A stretch of 56,139 bases of DNA, from positions 1 through 56,139 of the forward strand of contig CAIRYW010000017.1 in assembly GCA_903882905.1 (NCBI GenBank), read 5' to 3'. Under the pieces are notes generated by a model. That model made no database searches. It saw nothing but the letters and a program-made list of their open reading frames with translations, and had not been told where the DNA came from. A program made the translations under genes and the position numbers. This document shows, piece by piece, positions 7,861 to 14,731 of this stretch. How positions within the stretch are numbered: the stretch's first letter is position 1; each line of letters begins with the position of its first letter. Origin of the DNA: an uncultured bacterium (GTDB lineage: Bacteria > Patescibacteriota > Minisyncoccia > Phycocordibacterales > CAIRYW01).

Positions 7861-8628
7861 TTATTTACCTATAAAAAAGAAGAAAACTATAGAAACTAAA
7901 ATTCTATAGATTCCAAAGCCTGTAAATTTGTGATTTTTAACAAAACCAATAAAGGATTTAATTGCTACTAGCGCAACCACAAATGAAACAAAAAGACCGA
8001 GAGCAAGCATTTCAAATTGACTTGGGGTTGTTGCTCCAATTCCTTTAATTAATTCTAATCCAGTCGCTGCAAGCATTGTAGGCACAGCAATTAAAAACGA
8101 ATATTCGGTAATTGTTTTTCTGTCTATACCAATTGATAAACCTCCAATAATCGTCGCAGCTGAACGAGAAACTCCAGGAATTATGGCAATAGATTGAAAA
8201 AGTCCAACAATTGCACAATCTTTATAACTTAACTTTTTTATTCCCAACTCACTTTTATCTTCATCCTTTTTCAAAATTTCAAAAAGTATAATTACAATAC
8301 CTCCCAAAAATAAAGACCAAAGTACAATACTTTCACTACCTAAAAAATTCTTAACGATTTTATAGAATGCCAAACCTATAATACCTGTGGGTATAAATCC
8401 AATTACAATTCTTTTCAATACCTCCCAATCAAAGAATTTCTTGAAATACAAAACAACAACAGCAAAGATCGCACCGAGCTGGATTATAATTTCAAAACTT
8501 TTTAAAAAATCATCTTGTGTTAAACCCAAAATCTTCGATGTTAAAATCATGTGTCCGGTCGAAGAAATTGGTAAAAATTCAGTAATTCCTTCAACAATTC
8601 CTAAAATTATTGTTTGTGTTATGTGCAT
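7861..8628 (-). CDS. uppP: Undecaprenyl-diphosphatase UppP (BacA)
   Basis: A 255-residue polytopic membrane enzyme that removes one phosphate from undecaprenyl diphosphate, regenerating the lipid carrier for peptidoglycan and surface polymer synthesis. Both catalytic signatures are present: EGITEFLPISSTGHM (13-27), which holds the conserved Glu and His, and PGVSRSAATIIGGL (about 150-164) with the catalytic Arg region. Length is near the family norm of about 265. It converges on the preceding operon and is divergent from a DedA-PAP2 fusion gene starting 52 bases away, whose two domains also belong to lipid-phosphate handling. The call is firm. Confidence 0.95.
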   Translation of the reverse strand: MHITQTIILGIVEGITEFLPISSTGHMILTSKILGLTQDDFLKSFEIIIQLGAIFAVVVLYFKKFFDWEVLKRIVIGFIPTGIIGLAFYKIVKNFLGSESIVLWSLFLGGIVIILFEILKKDEDKSELGIKKLSYKDCAIVGLFQSIAIIPGVSRSAATIIGGLSIGIDRKTITEYSFLIAVPTMLAATGLELIKGIGATTPSQFEMLALGLFVSFVVALVAIKSFIGFVKNHKFTGFGIYRILVSIVFFFFIGK

Positions 8629-8663
8629 TAATAAATTGTATCATAAGGAATCAAATTTAATGT

Positions 8664-8669
8664 TATAAT
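8664..8669 (+). promoter_or_regulatory. -10 box 10 bases before the DedA-PAP2 start
   Basis: A perfect TATAAT lies in the uppP/DedA divergent gap with 10 bases between it and the ATG at 8680, so the transcript would start about 4 bases before the start codon. No good -35 is seen at 17 bp. The spacing matches the nearly leaderless genes elsewhere in this window. Confidence 0.45.
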
Positions 8670-8679
8670 CTCTCCTACA

Positions 8680-9942
8680 ATGCAGATAGAAAAAGCTATA
8701 ATTGATTTTTTATATAACAACAAATTCATATTTGAAGAGTTTGGTCTTCTTATTGCTTTTGTTGCCAGTGCAGCTGAATCCATCCCAATAATTGGTTTTA
8801 TTATCCCTGGACAAACCCTCCTCGTAATTGCTGCCATTTTTTCTAGACTTGGGGCTTATAACATTTGGGAATTGATAGCTATTGCAGCTCTTGGATCTTT
8901 CTTAGGAGATGCAACTGGATATCTTTTAGGTAGAAGATACTCTGCACCTATACTTCAAAAAATGCGGGGATTTATTTCTCATGAAAAAATAGAGAAAACT
9001 AAAATATTCACAGAAAAGCATGCAGGTAAAGCAGTTTTTTTTGGTAGGTTCAATTCATTCACAAGATCTTTTTCTCCATTTTTTGCAGGACTCTCAAATA
9101 TTTCAAAACCAAAATTCTTTTTTTACGCTTTAATATCTGGAATAGCCTGGTCTTTTTGTTTTGGAATATTAGGTTACATCATTGGTGAAGGATTTACTGT
9201 AATAATTCCTGCAATTGGAAAGTTTGTGGCGATTGCCACAATTATCGCCTTACTCATCATTTATATTGCAGAAAAAGCTAAACTTCGTGGAGGTAAATTT
9301 ACAAGGAAACAAATCGGGCTTTTCATTACTTCTATTATTTCACTTTATGCATTCGCAATTATTGCTCAAAATGTTTCTGACAACGGCGCCTTATCAATTG
9401 TAGATCAACAAATTGGAGCCCTTGTCGCCTCTTGGAGAAATCCTCTTTTACTTTCTTCTATTTGGTGGCTTGGATTGATAGGACCTTGGACATTTACACT
9501 TATTTGTTTAATTCCAGTCTTTGTACTTTTATTGTTTAGAAGATTTAAAGATTTATTTTTTTTCCTTATCTCAATATCTCTCAGTGGCGTTTTGGTTGTC
9601 TTTCTTAAAGCAGAATTTTCGAGACCAAGACCATTACTTCATTTTTTGTTTAAAGAATCGAGCTCAAGTTTCCCGAGTGGACATGCTGTTTTAGCCACAG
9701 TTTTCTTTGGTCTTATTTGCTACGAAATGAAAAACTACCTAAAAGAATGGCAATTCGCTTTACTTTGCGCATTTTCAAGCATTATGATAATTTTAGTAGG
9801 ATTTTCGAGAATTTATTTCGGAGTTCATTTTGCAAGTGATGTAATAGGAGGATTCTTTTTTGGAATATTTTTTATATCCTTTACATTACTTTTCTTCGAT
9901 GTACTTCCACACGTTTACAAGAAAATAATTATCAAAAAATAA
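8680..9942 (+). CDS. DedA-PAP2 fusion: putative lipid-phosphate translocase and phosphatase
   Basis: A 420-residue membrane protein made of two recognisable parts. Residues about 15-205 are a DedA (VTT/SNARE-associated) domain: PIIGFIIPGQTLLVIAA, the acidic GSFLGDATGYLLGRR and the basic FFGRFNSFTRSFSPFFAG. Residues about 215-410 are a PAP2 phosphatase with all three signatures: KAEFSRPRP (KX6RP), SFPSGHA (PSGH) and SRIYFGVHFASD (SRX5HX3D). DedA proteins include undecaprenyl-phosphate translocases, and PAP2 enzymes include undecaprenyl-diphosphate phosphatases, so the fusion could dephosphorylate and flip the carrier in one polypeptide. It stands back to back with uppP, which supports this. 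The promoter suggests a nearly leaderless mRNA. Confidence 0.92.
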   Translation: MQIEKAIIDFLYNNKFIFEEFGLLIAFVASAAESIPIIGFIIPGQTLLVIAAIFSRLGAYNIWELIAIAALGSFLGDATGYLLGRRYSAPILQKMRGFISHEKIEKTKIFTEKHAGKAVFFGRFNSFTRSFSPFFAGLSNISKPKFFFYALISGIAWSFCFGILGYIIGEGFTVIIPAIGKFVAIATIIALLIIYIAEKAKLRGGKFTRKQIGLFITSIISLYAFAIIAQNVSDNGALSIVDQQIGALVASWRNPLLLSSIWWLGLIGPWTFTLICLIPVFVLLLFRRFKDLFFFLISISLSGVLVVFLKAEFSRPRPLLHFLFKESSSSFPSGHAVLATVFFGLICYEMKNYLKEWQFALLCAFSSIMIILVGFSRIYFGVHFASDVIGGFFFGIFFISFTLLFFDVLPHVYKKIIIKK

Positions 9943-9957
9943 TTTTAAATCAATCAC

Positions 9958-11196
9958 ATGTCATACCACCCACCAAAAAAAATATTAGAAAGATATGCCG
10001 ATGTATTAGTAAATTTTGCCTTAGGTGGAGGTAAAGGAGTCCAAAAAGGTGAAACAGTATATTTAACAGTCAATGAATATGCAAAACCTCTATATATAGA
10101 GCTTTACAAAGCAATTATAAAAGCTGGTGGTAATGTTATCCAAAACTATATCCCTGATGAATCAGAGCCATATAGTAAAGCAAATAGTAGCGTTAGCAGA
10201 CTTTTTTACGAGCTTTCAAGCGATGAACAATTGAAATATTTTCCAAGTAAATATTTAAAAGGCTTAATTGATGAAACTGATCATTCAATATATATATTGT
10301 CTGATACAAATAAACACATCCTCAAAGGCATCGATCCTAAAAAAATCATGATGCGCGGTGAAGCCTTTAAACCTTATATGGATTGGAGAACAGAAAAAGA
10401 AAATAGAGGAAAATTTACTTGGACTCTCGCACTTTACGGAACACCGGCAATGGCAAAGGAAGCTAGAATGCCTCTAAAAAAATATTGGGATGAAATAATC
10501 AAAGCTTGTTTCCTAGACAAAAAAGACCCAATCAAAGAATGGAAAAAAGTTTTTGCTATGGTAGAAAAAGCTCAAGATAAACTTAACGCACTGCCAATTG
10601 AAAAAATGCATGTTAAAGGACCAGATGTTGATCTTTGGGTTCATCTTGGACATAAAAGAAAATGGATGGGAGGGAGCGGAAGAAATATCCCTTCTTTTGA
10701 ACTTTTTACATCTCCCTATTGGCCAGGCACAAATGGTTGGATAAGATTTTCCGAACCGCTTTATCGATATGGAAATTTAATCACAGGAATAGAACTTTGG
10801 TTTAAAGACGGAAAAGTTGTGAAAGCCAAAGCAAAAAAGAACGAAAAAATTCTCAAAGAAATGATTGCCACAAAAAATGCAGATAAAGCTGGAGAATTTT
10901 CTTTGACAGATAAAAGATTTTCCCGCATTACAAAATTTATGGCCGAAACCCTCTTTGATGAAAATGTAGGTGGTCCAAATGGAAATACCCACATTGCCCT
11001 TGGAAATGCCTATCACGACTGCCTTGCTGATGACCCTTCAACCCTTACACCAGAAGACTGGGAAGAACTCGGCTTCAACTCATCATCTGTTCACACAGAT
11101 ATTGTCTCAACTACTCCCCGCACCGTCACAGCCTACCTTGAAAATGGAAAAGAAATGGTAATCTACAAAGATGGAAAGTTCACATTCTTGGACTAA
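9958..11196 (+). CDS. M29-family metallo-aminopeptidase (AmpS/PepS type)
   Basis: A 412-residue cytosolic leucyl-type aminopeptidase, the usual length of the family. The C-terminal half carries the co-catalytic metal ligands expected for M29: Glu in DKAGEFSLTD, the cluster DENVGGPNGNTHIALGNAYH with its His and Tyr, and HTDIV with His and Asp near residue 380. The substrate domain includes GRNIPSFELFTSP and WPGTNGWIRFSEP. It starts 15 bases after the DedA-PAP2 gene and overlaps the next peptidase gene by 26 bases, pointing to co-translation of two peptide-degrading enzymes. In a reduced-genome cell these probably release amino acids from imported or waste peptides. Family call firm. Confidence 0.93.
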   Translation: MSYHPPKKILERYADVLVNFALGGGKGVQKGETVYLTVNEYAKPLYIELYKAIIKAGGNVIQNYIPDESEPYSKANSSVSRLFYELSSDEQLKYFPSKYLKGLIDETDHSIYILSDTNKHILKGIDPKKIMMRGEAFKPYMDWRTEKENRGKFTWTLALYGTPAMAKEARMPLKKYWDEIIKACFLDKKDPIKEWKKVFAMVEKAQDKLNALPIEKMHVKGPDVDLWVHLGHKRKWMGGSGRNIPSFELFTSPYWPGTNGWIRFSEPLYRYGNLITGIELWFKDGKVVKAKAKKNEKILKEMIATKNADKAGEFSLTDKRFSRITKFMAETLFDENVGGPNGNTHIALGNAYHDCLADDPSTLTPEDWEELGFNSSSVHTDIVSTTPRTVTAYLENGKEMVIYKDGKFTFLD

Positions 11197-11923
11197 ACTC
11201 CAAATTCAAAATCACACTGAAGCAACCAAAAAACTTGGTCAAATAAAGGACGAAGTGATTTTATTCATAAAATCAAACAAAAATATCTATGAAAAAGATG
11301 TTTTAGATTTTATAAAAAAATCTTACAAAAAACACGGACTAGTAAATGATAGTAAAAAGGAATTTGCCATTGTAGCTTTTGGAAAAAATACCAAAGAAGT
11401 TCACTATTTTCCCAAAAAACAGGGTCAGAAGCTAAAAGCGAACAGCTTGATTTTACTTGATATTTGGGCTCGTTTAGATAAGCGAAACTCCCCTTATGCA
11501 GATATGACATGGATGTTCTATTTTGGAAATAAAGTTCCAAGTCAAATTCAAGAAAAATGGAAGGTACTAGCAGATGCTAGAGATATTGCAATTGAATATA
11601 TAAAAAAAGAAATCAGAAAAGGAAAATTACCTAGAGGTCTTGATATAGACAGAATATCTCATGATGTTATTGGGAAGTCAGGATTTGGAGAAAATATAAA
11701 ACATACAATTGGTCACTCCCTTGGATTTGATCATCCACACGGAAAACTACCAGGTATAAATTGGCGAGAATACTCCCCTATTTTAAAAAATGTCGGGTAC
11801 ACTGTTGAGCCTGGAATGTATTTTAGTGATTTCGGAATGAGAACAGAAATAGATTTTTATATATCAGAAAAGAATGAAATCGTTGTAACAACTCCAATCC
11901 AGAGCAAAATTGACACACTTTAA
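11171..11923 (+). CDS. M24-family metallopeptidase (Xaa-Pro dipeptidase/aminopeptidase-like)
   Basis: A 250-residue pita-bread fold peptidase consisting of the catalytic domain alone, without the N-terminal creatinase-like domain of full Xaa-Pro enzymes. All five metal ligands can be placed: Asp in LLDIWAR, Asp in YADMTW, His in HTIGHSLGFDHPHG, Glu in VEPGMYF and Glu in MRTEIDFY. The ATG at 11171 overlaps the end of the M29 gene in another frame; a later start would cut into helix 1, so it is kept. The pair with M29 suggests stepwise peptide breakdown, including Pro-containing peptides. Methionine aminopeptidase is less likely because its typical substrate loop residues are absent. Confidence 0.88.
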   Translation: MESSHSWTKLQIQNHTEATKKLGQIKDEVILFIKSNKNIYEKDVLDFIKKSYKKHGLVNDSKKEFAIVAFGKNTKEVHYFPKKQGQKLKANSLILLDIWARLDKRNSPYADMTWMFYFGNKVPSQIQEKWKVLADARDIAIEYIKKEIRKGKLPRGLDIDRISHDVIGKSGFGENIKHTIGHSLGFDHPHGKLPGINWREYSPILKNVGYTVEPGMYFSDFGMRTEIDFYISEKNEIVVTTPIQSKIDTL

Positions 11924-11938
11924 TTTTTAGTGTATTTT
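11910..11938 (+). promoter_or_regulatory. Promoter of the orphan gene at 11950, nearly leaderless
   Basis: TTGACA (11910-11915), a 17-bp spacer and TATTTT (11933-11938) form a promoter that starts inside the last codons of the M24 peptidase gene. Only 11 bases separate the -10 box from the ATG at 11950, so the mRNA leader would be about 5 nt. Confidence 0.6.
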
Positions 11939-11949
11939 CAATTCGGCTT

Positions 11950-12309
11950 ATGAAAATATTCTTCTCTGTTCTTGGTATCTGGCATGGACTGCTATGGGCA
12001 CTAATCTCTTCTGGAACGATCCAAATAATCGACGCAGTTCCAAAAATCGATGCGAACCCCTTTGTGAATTTGCCAAACACACTATTGCGGATTGTAGGAG
12101 TCTTCGTAATTTTGTCTGCGGCATTTTTTGTGACGAAAGCGGTTGCAATAGGGATAACAGTACTATCCTTCACAAAAACATCCCTTGAGGATCACCGTAG
12201 AGGTCTGGAAGACCCAAAATGCATCACTTGTTACAAATGGTGTGGAGGCTTAGCAGGCTTACTGACATCAGGTCTATGGATATTGATGTACTTTTCATTT
12301 TCAAAATGA
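11950..12309 (+). CDS. Orphan small membrane protein (119 aa)
   Basis: A protein of 119 residues with about three membrane segments (about 2-24, 44-72 and 98-117) and a charged cytoplasmic or exposed loop between the second and third that contains ECITCYKWC-like cysteines (actual text DPKCITCYKWCGG). I recognise no family. The coding sequence looks richer in G and C than the neighbours (codons such as CGG, GCG, GGT, ACG), it has a TGA stop, its own promoter 11 bases before the ATG, and its own terminator. It therefore forms a one-gene transcription unit, the same design as the orphan genes at 39176, 48113 and 55358. Confidence 0.7.
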   Translation: MKIFFSVLGIWHGLLWALISSGTIQIIDAVPKIDANPFVNLPNTLLRIVGVFVILSAAFFVTKAVAIGITVLSFTKTSLEDHRRGLEDPKCITCYKWCGGLAGLLTSGLWILMYFSFSK

Positions 12310-12319
12310 ATCGATACCC

Positions 12320-12342
12320 AAGCGCGAACAGCGCTTTTTTTT
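12320..12342 (+). terminator. Intrinsic terminator of the orphan gene at 11950
   Basis: AAGCGC (12320-12325), a five-base loop, and GCGCTT (12331-12336) run into eight T residues. It also separates this gene from the converging metK gene, whose stop lies at 12352. Confidence 0.85.
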
Positions 12343-12351
12343 ATAATTTTT

Positions 12352-13335
12352 TTACTTATCCCAACTAAAACCGTTTCCAAAGTGTCCGTATTTTGCAGTC
12401 TCACGAAATTGTGGGTCACGAAGTTTTAGAAATTCTATAATTGCTTTTGGTTTCAAATCATATCCTTTTATTTCTTCCTGTACTCCGTCAATATCTGCAA
12501 CTGCCATAAGTGGTTCAGCAACCCCAATAGCATATGCAAGATGTACGAATACTTCCTTCGCATTTCTTGCTTTCAAATAATCAACAGCAATTCTACGTGC
12601 CATATATGCAGCACTTCTATCTACTTTTGTGGCATCCTTTCCAGAAAAGCAACCGCCCCCAACAGGAATATTTGGTCCATAATTATCTACTGCAAGTTTT
12701 CTCCCTGTAAGTCCTGTGTCTGCTGCAAATCCTCCGATTGTCCAAACTCCGTTTGGGTTTTGCATCCAAACTTTTTGTAATTCTTCCCATGCACCATCAA
12801 AGTGCGGCAAGACTTTTGCTTTCATTACTTCTTCAAGTTTTACATCAGACATATCTCCGCTTGTACAAAGTGATGTCAAAACTTTTACAACTTTTCCATT
12901 ATTTACTGTGACCTGACTTTTACCATCGTGTCTTCCCATAGCTTTTGCAAGCTCACGAGAAAGCACAACCTCAAGCGGAAGAAATTCTAGAGTTTCATTG
13001 CACGCATATCCCACCATTATTCCTTGGTCGCCCGCTCCCTCTTGATCAACACCTGCTCCAATCTCAGGACTCTGCTCCACCACGTTTACATTCACTCCAA
13101 TATTTTCATCATACCCACAATCTTTGTAAACTTCCTGAGCAATTTTTCTCATGTTTACATAACCTGAAGTAGTAAGTTCACCTGTAATAGAAATAATACC
13201 GTGGCCTCCCATAGTTTCTATTGCTACACGAGATTTTGGATCTTGTGCAAGACATGCATCCAAAATTGCATCTGATATTTGATCACAGACTTTATCTGGA
13301 TGACCGACTGAGACACTTTCTGCTGTTTTTAACAT
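12352..13335 (-). CDS. metK: S-adenosylmethionine synthetase, compact form
   Basis: This enzyme makes S-adenosylmethionine from ATP and methionine. Signatures are ESVSVGHPDKVCDQISDAIL (near residue 5-24), GAGDQGIMVGYA, DGKSQVTV, TGLTGRKLAVDNYG and GGGCFSGKDATKVDRSAAY. The start is taken at the ATG at 13335; an upstream in-frame TTG would run into the hairpin at 13353-13369. The protein has about 327 residues against about 384 in E. coli. The missing parts include the LRPD-side of the central domain and the STQH stretch, where the text reads SLCTSGD. The conserved His before the Gly-rich GGGAFSGKD loop is also absent. It is thus a divergent, compact member. A SAM riboswitch lies upstream, which fits feedback control. 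Confidence 0.9.
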   Translation of the reverse strand: MLKTAESVSVGHPDKVCDQISDAILDACLAQDPKSRVAIETMGGHGIISITGELTTSGYVNMRKIAQEVYKDCGYDENIGVNVNVVEQSPEIGAGVDQEGAGDQGIMVGYACNETLEFLPLEVVLSRELAKAMGRHDGKSQVTVNNGKVVKVLTSLCTSGDMSDVKLEEVMKAKVLPHFDGAWEELQKVWMQNPNGVWTIGGFAADTGLTGRKLAVDNYGPNIPVGGGCFSGKDATKVDRSAAYMARRIAVDYLKARNAKEVFVHLAYAIGVAEPLMAVADIDGVQEEIKGYDLKPKAIIEFLKLRDPQFRETAKYGHFGNGFSWDK

Positions 13336-13352
13336 ATTTTTATAAACAATTA

Positions 13353-13369
13353 GTCCGCAACTAGCGGAC
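13353..13369 (-). promoter_or_regulatory. Hairpin between SAM riboswitch and metK start
   Basis: GTCCGC and GCGGAC form a perfect 6-bp stem with a 5-base loop, ending 18 bases before the metK ATG. There is no T-run after it, so it looks less like a terminator than like part of a translation-controlling expression platform. This role is inferred from its place between the aptamer and the start codon. Confidence 0.45.
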
Positions 13370-13389
13370 CCCAAGATTAGAATATGACT

Positions 13390-13485
13390 ATTATCTTCCC
13401 TTGAGGGTTGGATTTGGCACCTTTTCTTTCGATGGTTGCCGGACAGATCACAAAGCCAATTCTTTCCCTGTCCTCTTGATAACTA
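13390..13485 (-). promoter_or_regulatory. SAM riboswitch aptamer (S-box, SAM-I/SAM-IV superfamily)
   Basis: Read on the minus strand, the leader of metK carries the landmark pieces of the S-box in order: TTATCAAGAG, then a GGACAG...CTGTCC stem (P2), then CCGGCAACC, then GGTGCCAAATCC, and finally GGGAAGATAA, which pairs back to TTATC as P1. These match the conserved joining regions of SAM-I type aptamers closely. The element ends about 55 bases before the metK start, so binding of SAM should lower synthesis of its own producer. The P2 arm departs somewhat from the textbook SAM-I consensus, hence the wider superfamily name. Confidence 0.85.
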
Positions 13486-13513
13486 TTAAGTTGTGATAAT
13501 ATCTTAGCATTGT

Positions 13514-13936
13514 ATGAAAAAAACTCAAGAAAAAAAAGTATTAGTTTTTGGGACTTTCGACCATATTCATCCTGGACATATCTATTTTCTAAATGAAGCT
13601 AAAAAACTTGGAAATTTAACTATATCTGTTGCTTCTGACGAAAGCGTCTCTTCAAGAAAAAAAATAAAACCCTTAAAAAGTACTTCATCAAGAATCAAAG
13701 ATCTAAAAAGCCTAAAAATCTCAAACGAAATAATTTCTGGTGATAAAAAATTAGGCAACTGGTCAACACTTAAAAAAATAAATCCGGATATAGTTGCAAT
13801 CGGCTACGACCAAAAAGAACTAGAAATTGCTCTGAAAGACCTAAAGAAAAAAAATAATTTTAAATTTACAATCAAAAAAATCTCCGCAAAAAATCCAGAA
13901 AAATACCATTCAAGTATTATAAAAATCAAAAAATAA
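13514..13936 (+). CDS. Cytidylyltransferase-like nucleotidyltransferase (RibL/TagD family)
   Basis: A 140-residue Rossmann-type nucleotidyltransferase. It has the family's nucleotide-binding start VLVFGTFDHIHPGHIYFLNEAKKL (written here in part: VFGTFDHIHPGH, about 9-22) with the HxGH motif, a central DESVSSRKK loop, PDIVAIGYDQ (about 90-100) and a KYHSSIIK end that replaces the classical ISSTxI motif (SSxI). The GYDQ form occurs in archaeal FAD synthetase RibL and in glycerol-3-phosphate cytidylyltransferases, so the substrate could be FMN or a sugar-alcohol phosphate. It is divergent from metK; its likely promoter overlaps the riboswitch edge, and it lies 9 bases before a DedA gene. Confidence 0.85.
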   Translation: MKKTQEKKVLVFGTFDHIHPGHIYFLNEAKKLGNLTISVASDESVSSRKKIKPLKSTSSRIKDLKSLKISNEIISGDKKLGNWSTLKKINPDIVAIGYDQKELEIALKDLKKKNNFKFTIKKISAKNPEKYHSSIIKIKK

Positions 13937-13945
13937 TTTTTAAAC

Positions 13946-14545
13946 ATGCAATACCTTGATCCCATTTTTTTAATCAATACGTTAGGGCTAGTTGGAATTC
14001 TCTCAATAATTTTTGCTGAATCAGGATTGTTTTTTGGTTTCTTTCTTCCTGGGGATTCATTAATTTTTACTGCGGGTTTACTTGCCTCTCAAAATTATTT
14101 AAATATTTGGATACTCGTGTTACTTGGATCAATTTGCGCAATCCTCGGAGACAGTGTTGGATATGCTTTTGGTAAAAAAATTGGACCAAGAATTTTCACA
14201 AAGGAGGATTCCTTTTTCTTTAACAAAAGTCATATTACCCGTTCACAGATTTTTTTTGAAAAATACGGAAAAAAAGCTCTGATCCTGGCAAGATTTGTAC
14301 CAATCATTCGTACATTTACTCCTATTATTGCTGGTGTTGGAAAAATGCCCTACAAATCATTCATTACTTACAACATTATTGGTGGTGTAAGTTGGGTCAC
14401 ATTAATGTCAGGTCTTGGTTACTTTTTTGGAAAGATTATTCCAAATCCAGATAAATATAGTTTACCTGTGGTGATACTGATTATTGTCATATCAGTCATC
14501 CCTAGTATTATCGAATTTCTTAGAAATAACCGAAGCTCCCAGTAG
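13946..14545 (+). CDS. DedA family membrane protein
   Basis: A 199-residue polytopic membrane protein of the DedA/VTT family, a group with roles in lipid (undecaprenyl phosphate) translocation and membrane homeostasis. Visible signatures are FFGFFLPGDSLIFTAGLLAS, the acidic GSICAILGDSVGYAFGKKIG and the amphipathic ARFVPIIRTFTPIIAGVG with its conserved Arg pair. It is the second DedA domain in the window; unlike the fusion at 8680 it stands alone. It starts 9 bases after the nucleotidyltransferase gene and so is probably co-transcribed with it. Which lipid it moves cannot be told from sequence. Confidence 0.92.
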   Translation: MQYLDPIFLINTLGLVGILSIIFAESGLFFGFFLPGDSLIFTAGLLASQNYLNIWILVLLGSICAILGDSVGYAFGKKIGPRIFTKEDSFFFNKSHITRSQIFFEKYGKKALILARFVPIIRTFTPIIAGVGKMPYKSFITYNIIGGVSWVTLMSGLGYFFGKIIPNPDKYSLPVVILIIVISVIPSIIEFLRNNRSSQ

Positions 14546-14566
14546 GACCGACCTACCCCACTTTAC

Positions 14567-14622
14567 ACCACAAGGGTACTTCTTATTTTCTAATTCCTTT
14601 TAGTCATAAGAAAACAAAGTCG
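14567..14622 (+). repeat. Dispersed intergenic repeat, copy 1
   Basis: The 17-mer ACCACAAGGGTACTTCT (14567-14583) recurs exactly, in opposite orientation, at 44674-44690. Downstream of it both copies also share AAACAAAGTCG or AAACAAGTCG (here 14612-14622), though the bases between differ in length. The copy lies in the 186-bp gap between the DedA gene and typA, outside any credible reading frame. Confidence 0.5.
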
Positions 14623-14696
14623 TCCACAGGTGCCGACAATTAATTTTTATATAAGAAATCCTTGCTATAAAGAGAGAAAAATGTTTTAATTGTGAT

Positions 14697-14716
14697 ACGG
14701 CTTGAGGCCGTTTTTT
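14697..14716 (+). terminator. Intrinsic terminator just upstream of typA
   Basis: ACGGC (14697-14701) and GCCGT (14707-14711) form a stem followed by six T residues, 15 bases before the typA ATG. It can end transcription coming from the DedA gene. A possible -10 (TATAAA, near 14665) lies before it, so an attenuator in the typA leader is an alternative. Confidence 0.65.
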
Positions 14717-14731
14717 GTTTAAATAAATAAC

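Noticed and set aside
12541-13172. Several open frames opposite metK
   Set aside because: They are antisense to a conserved enzyme, carry no domain and no promoter.
13336-13374. 13-residue N-terminal extension of MetK from a TTG
   Set aside because: It would start inside the hairpin region of the riboswitch platform; the ATG at 13335 gives the conserved start.
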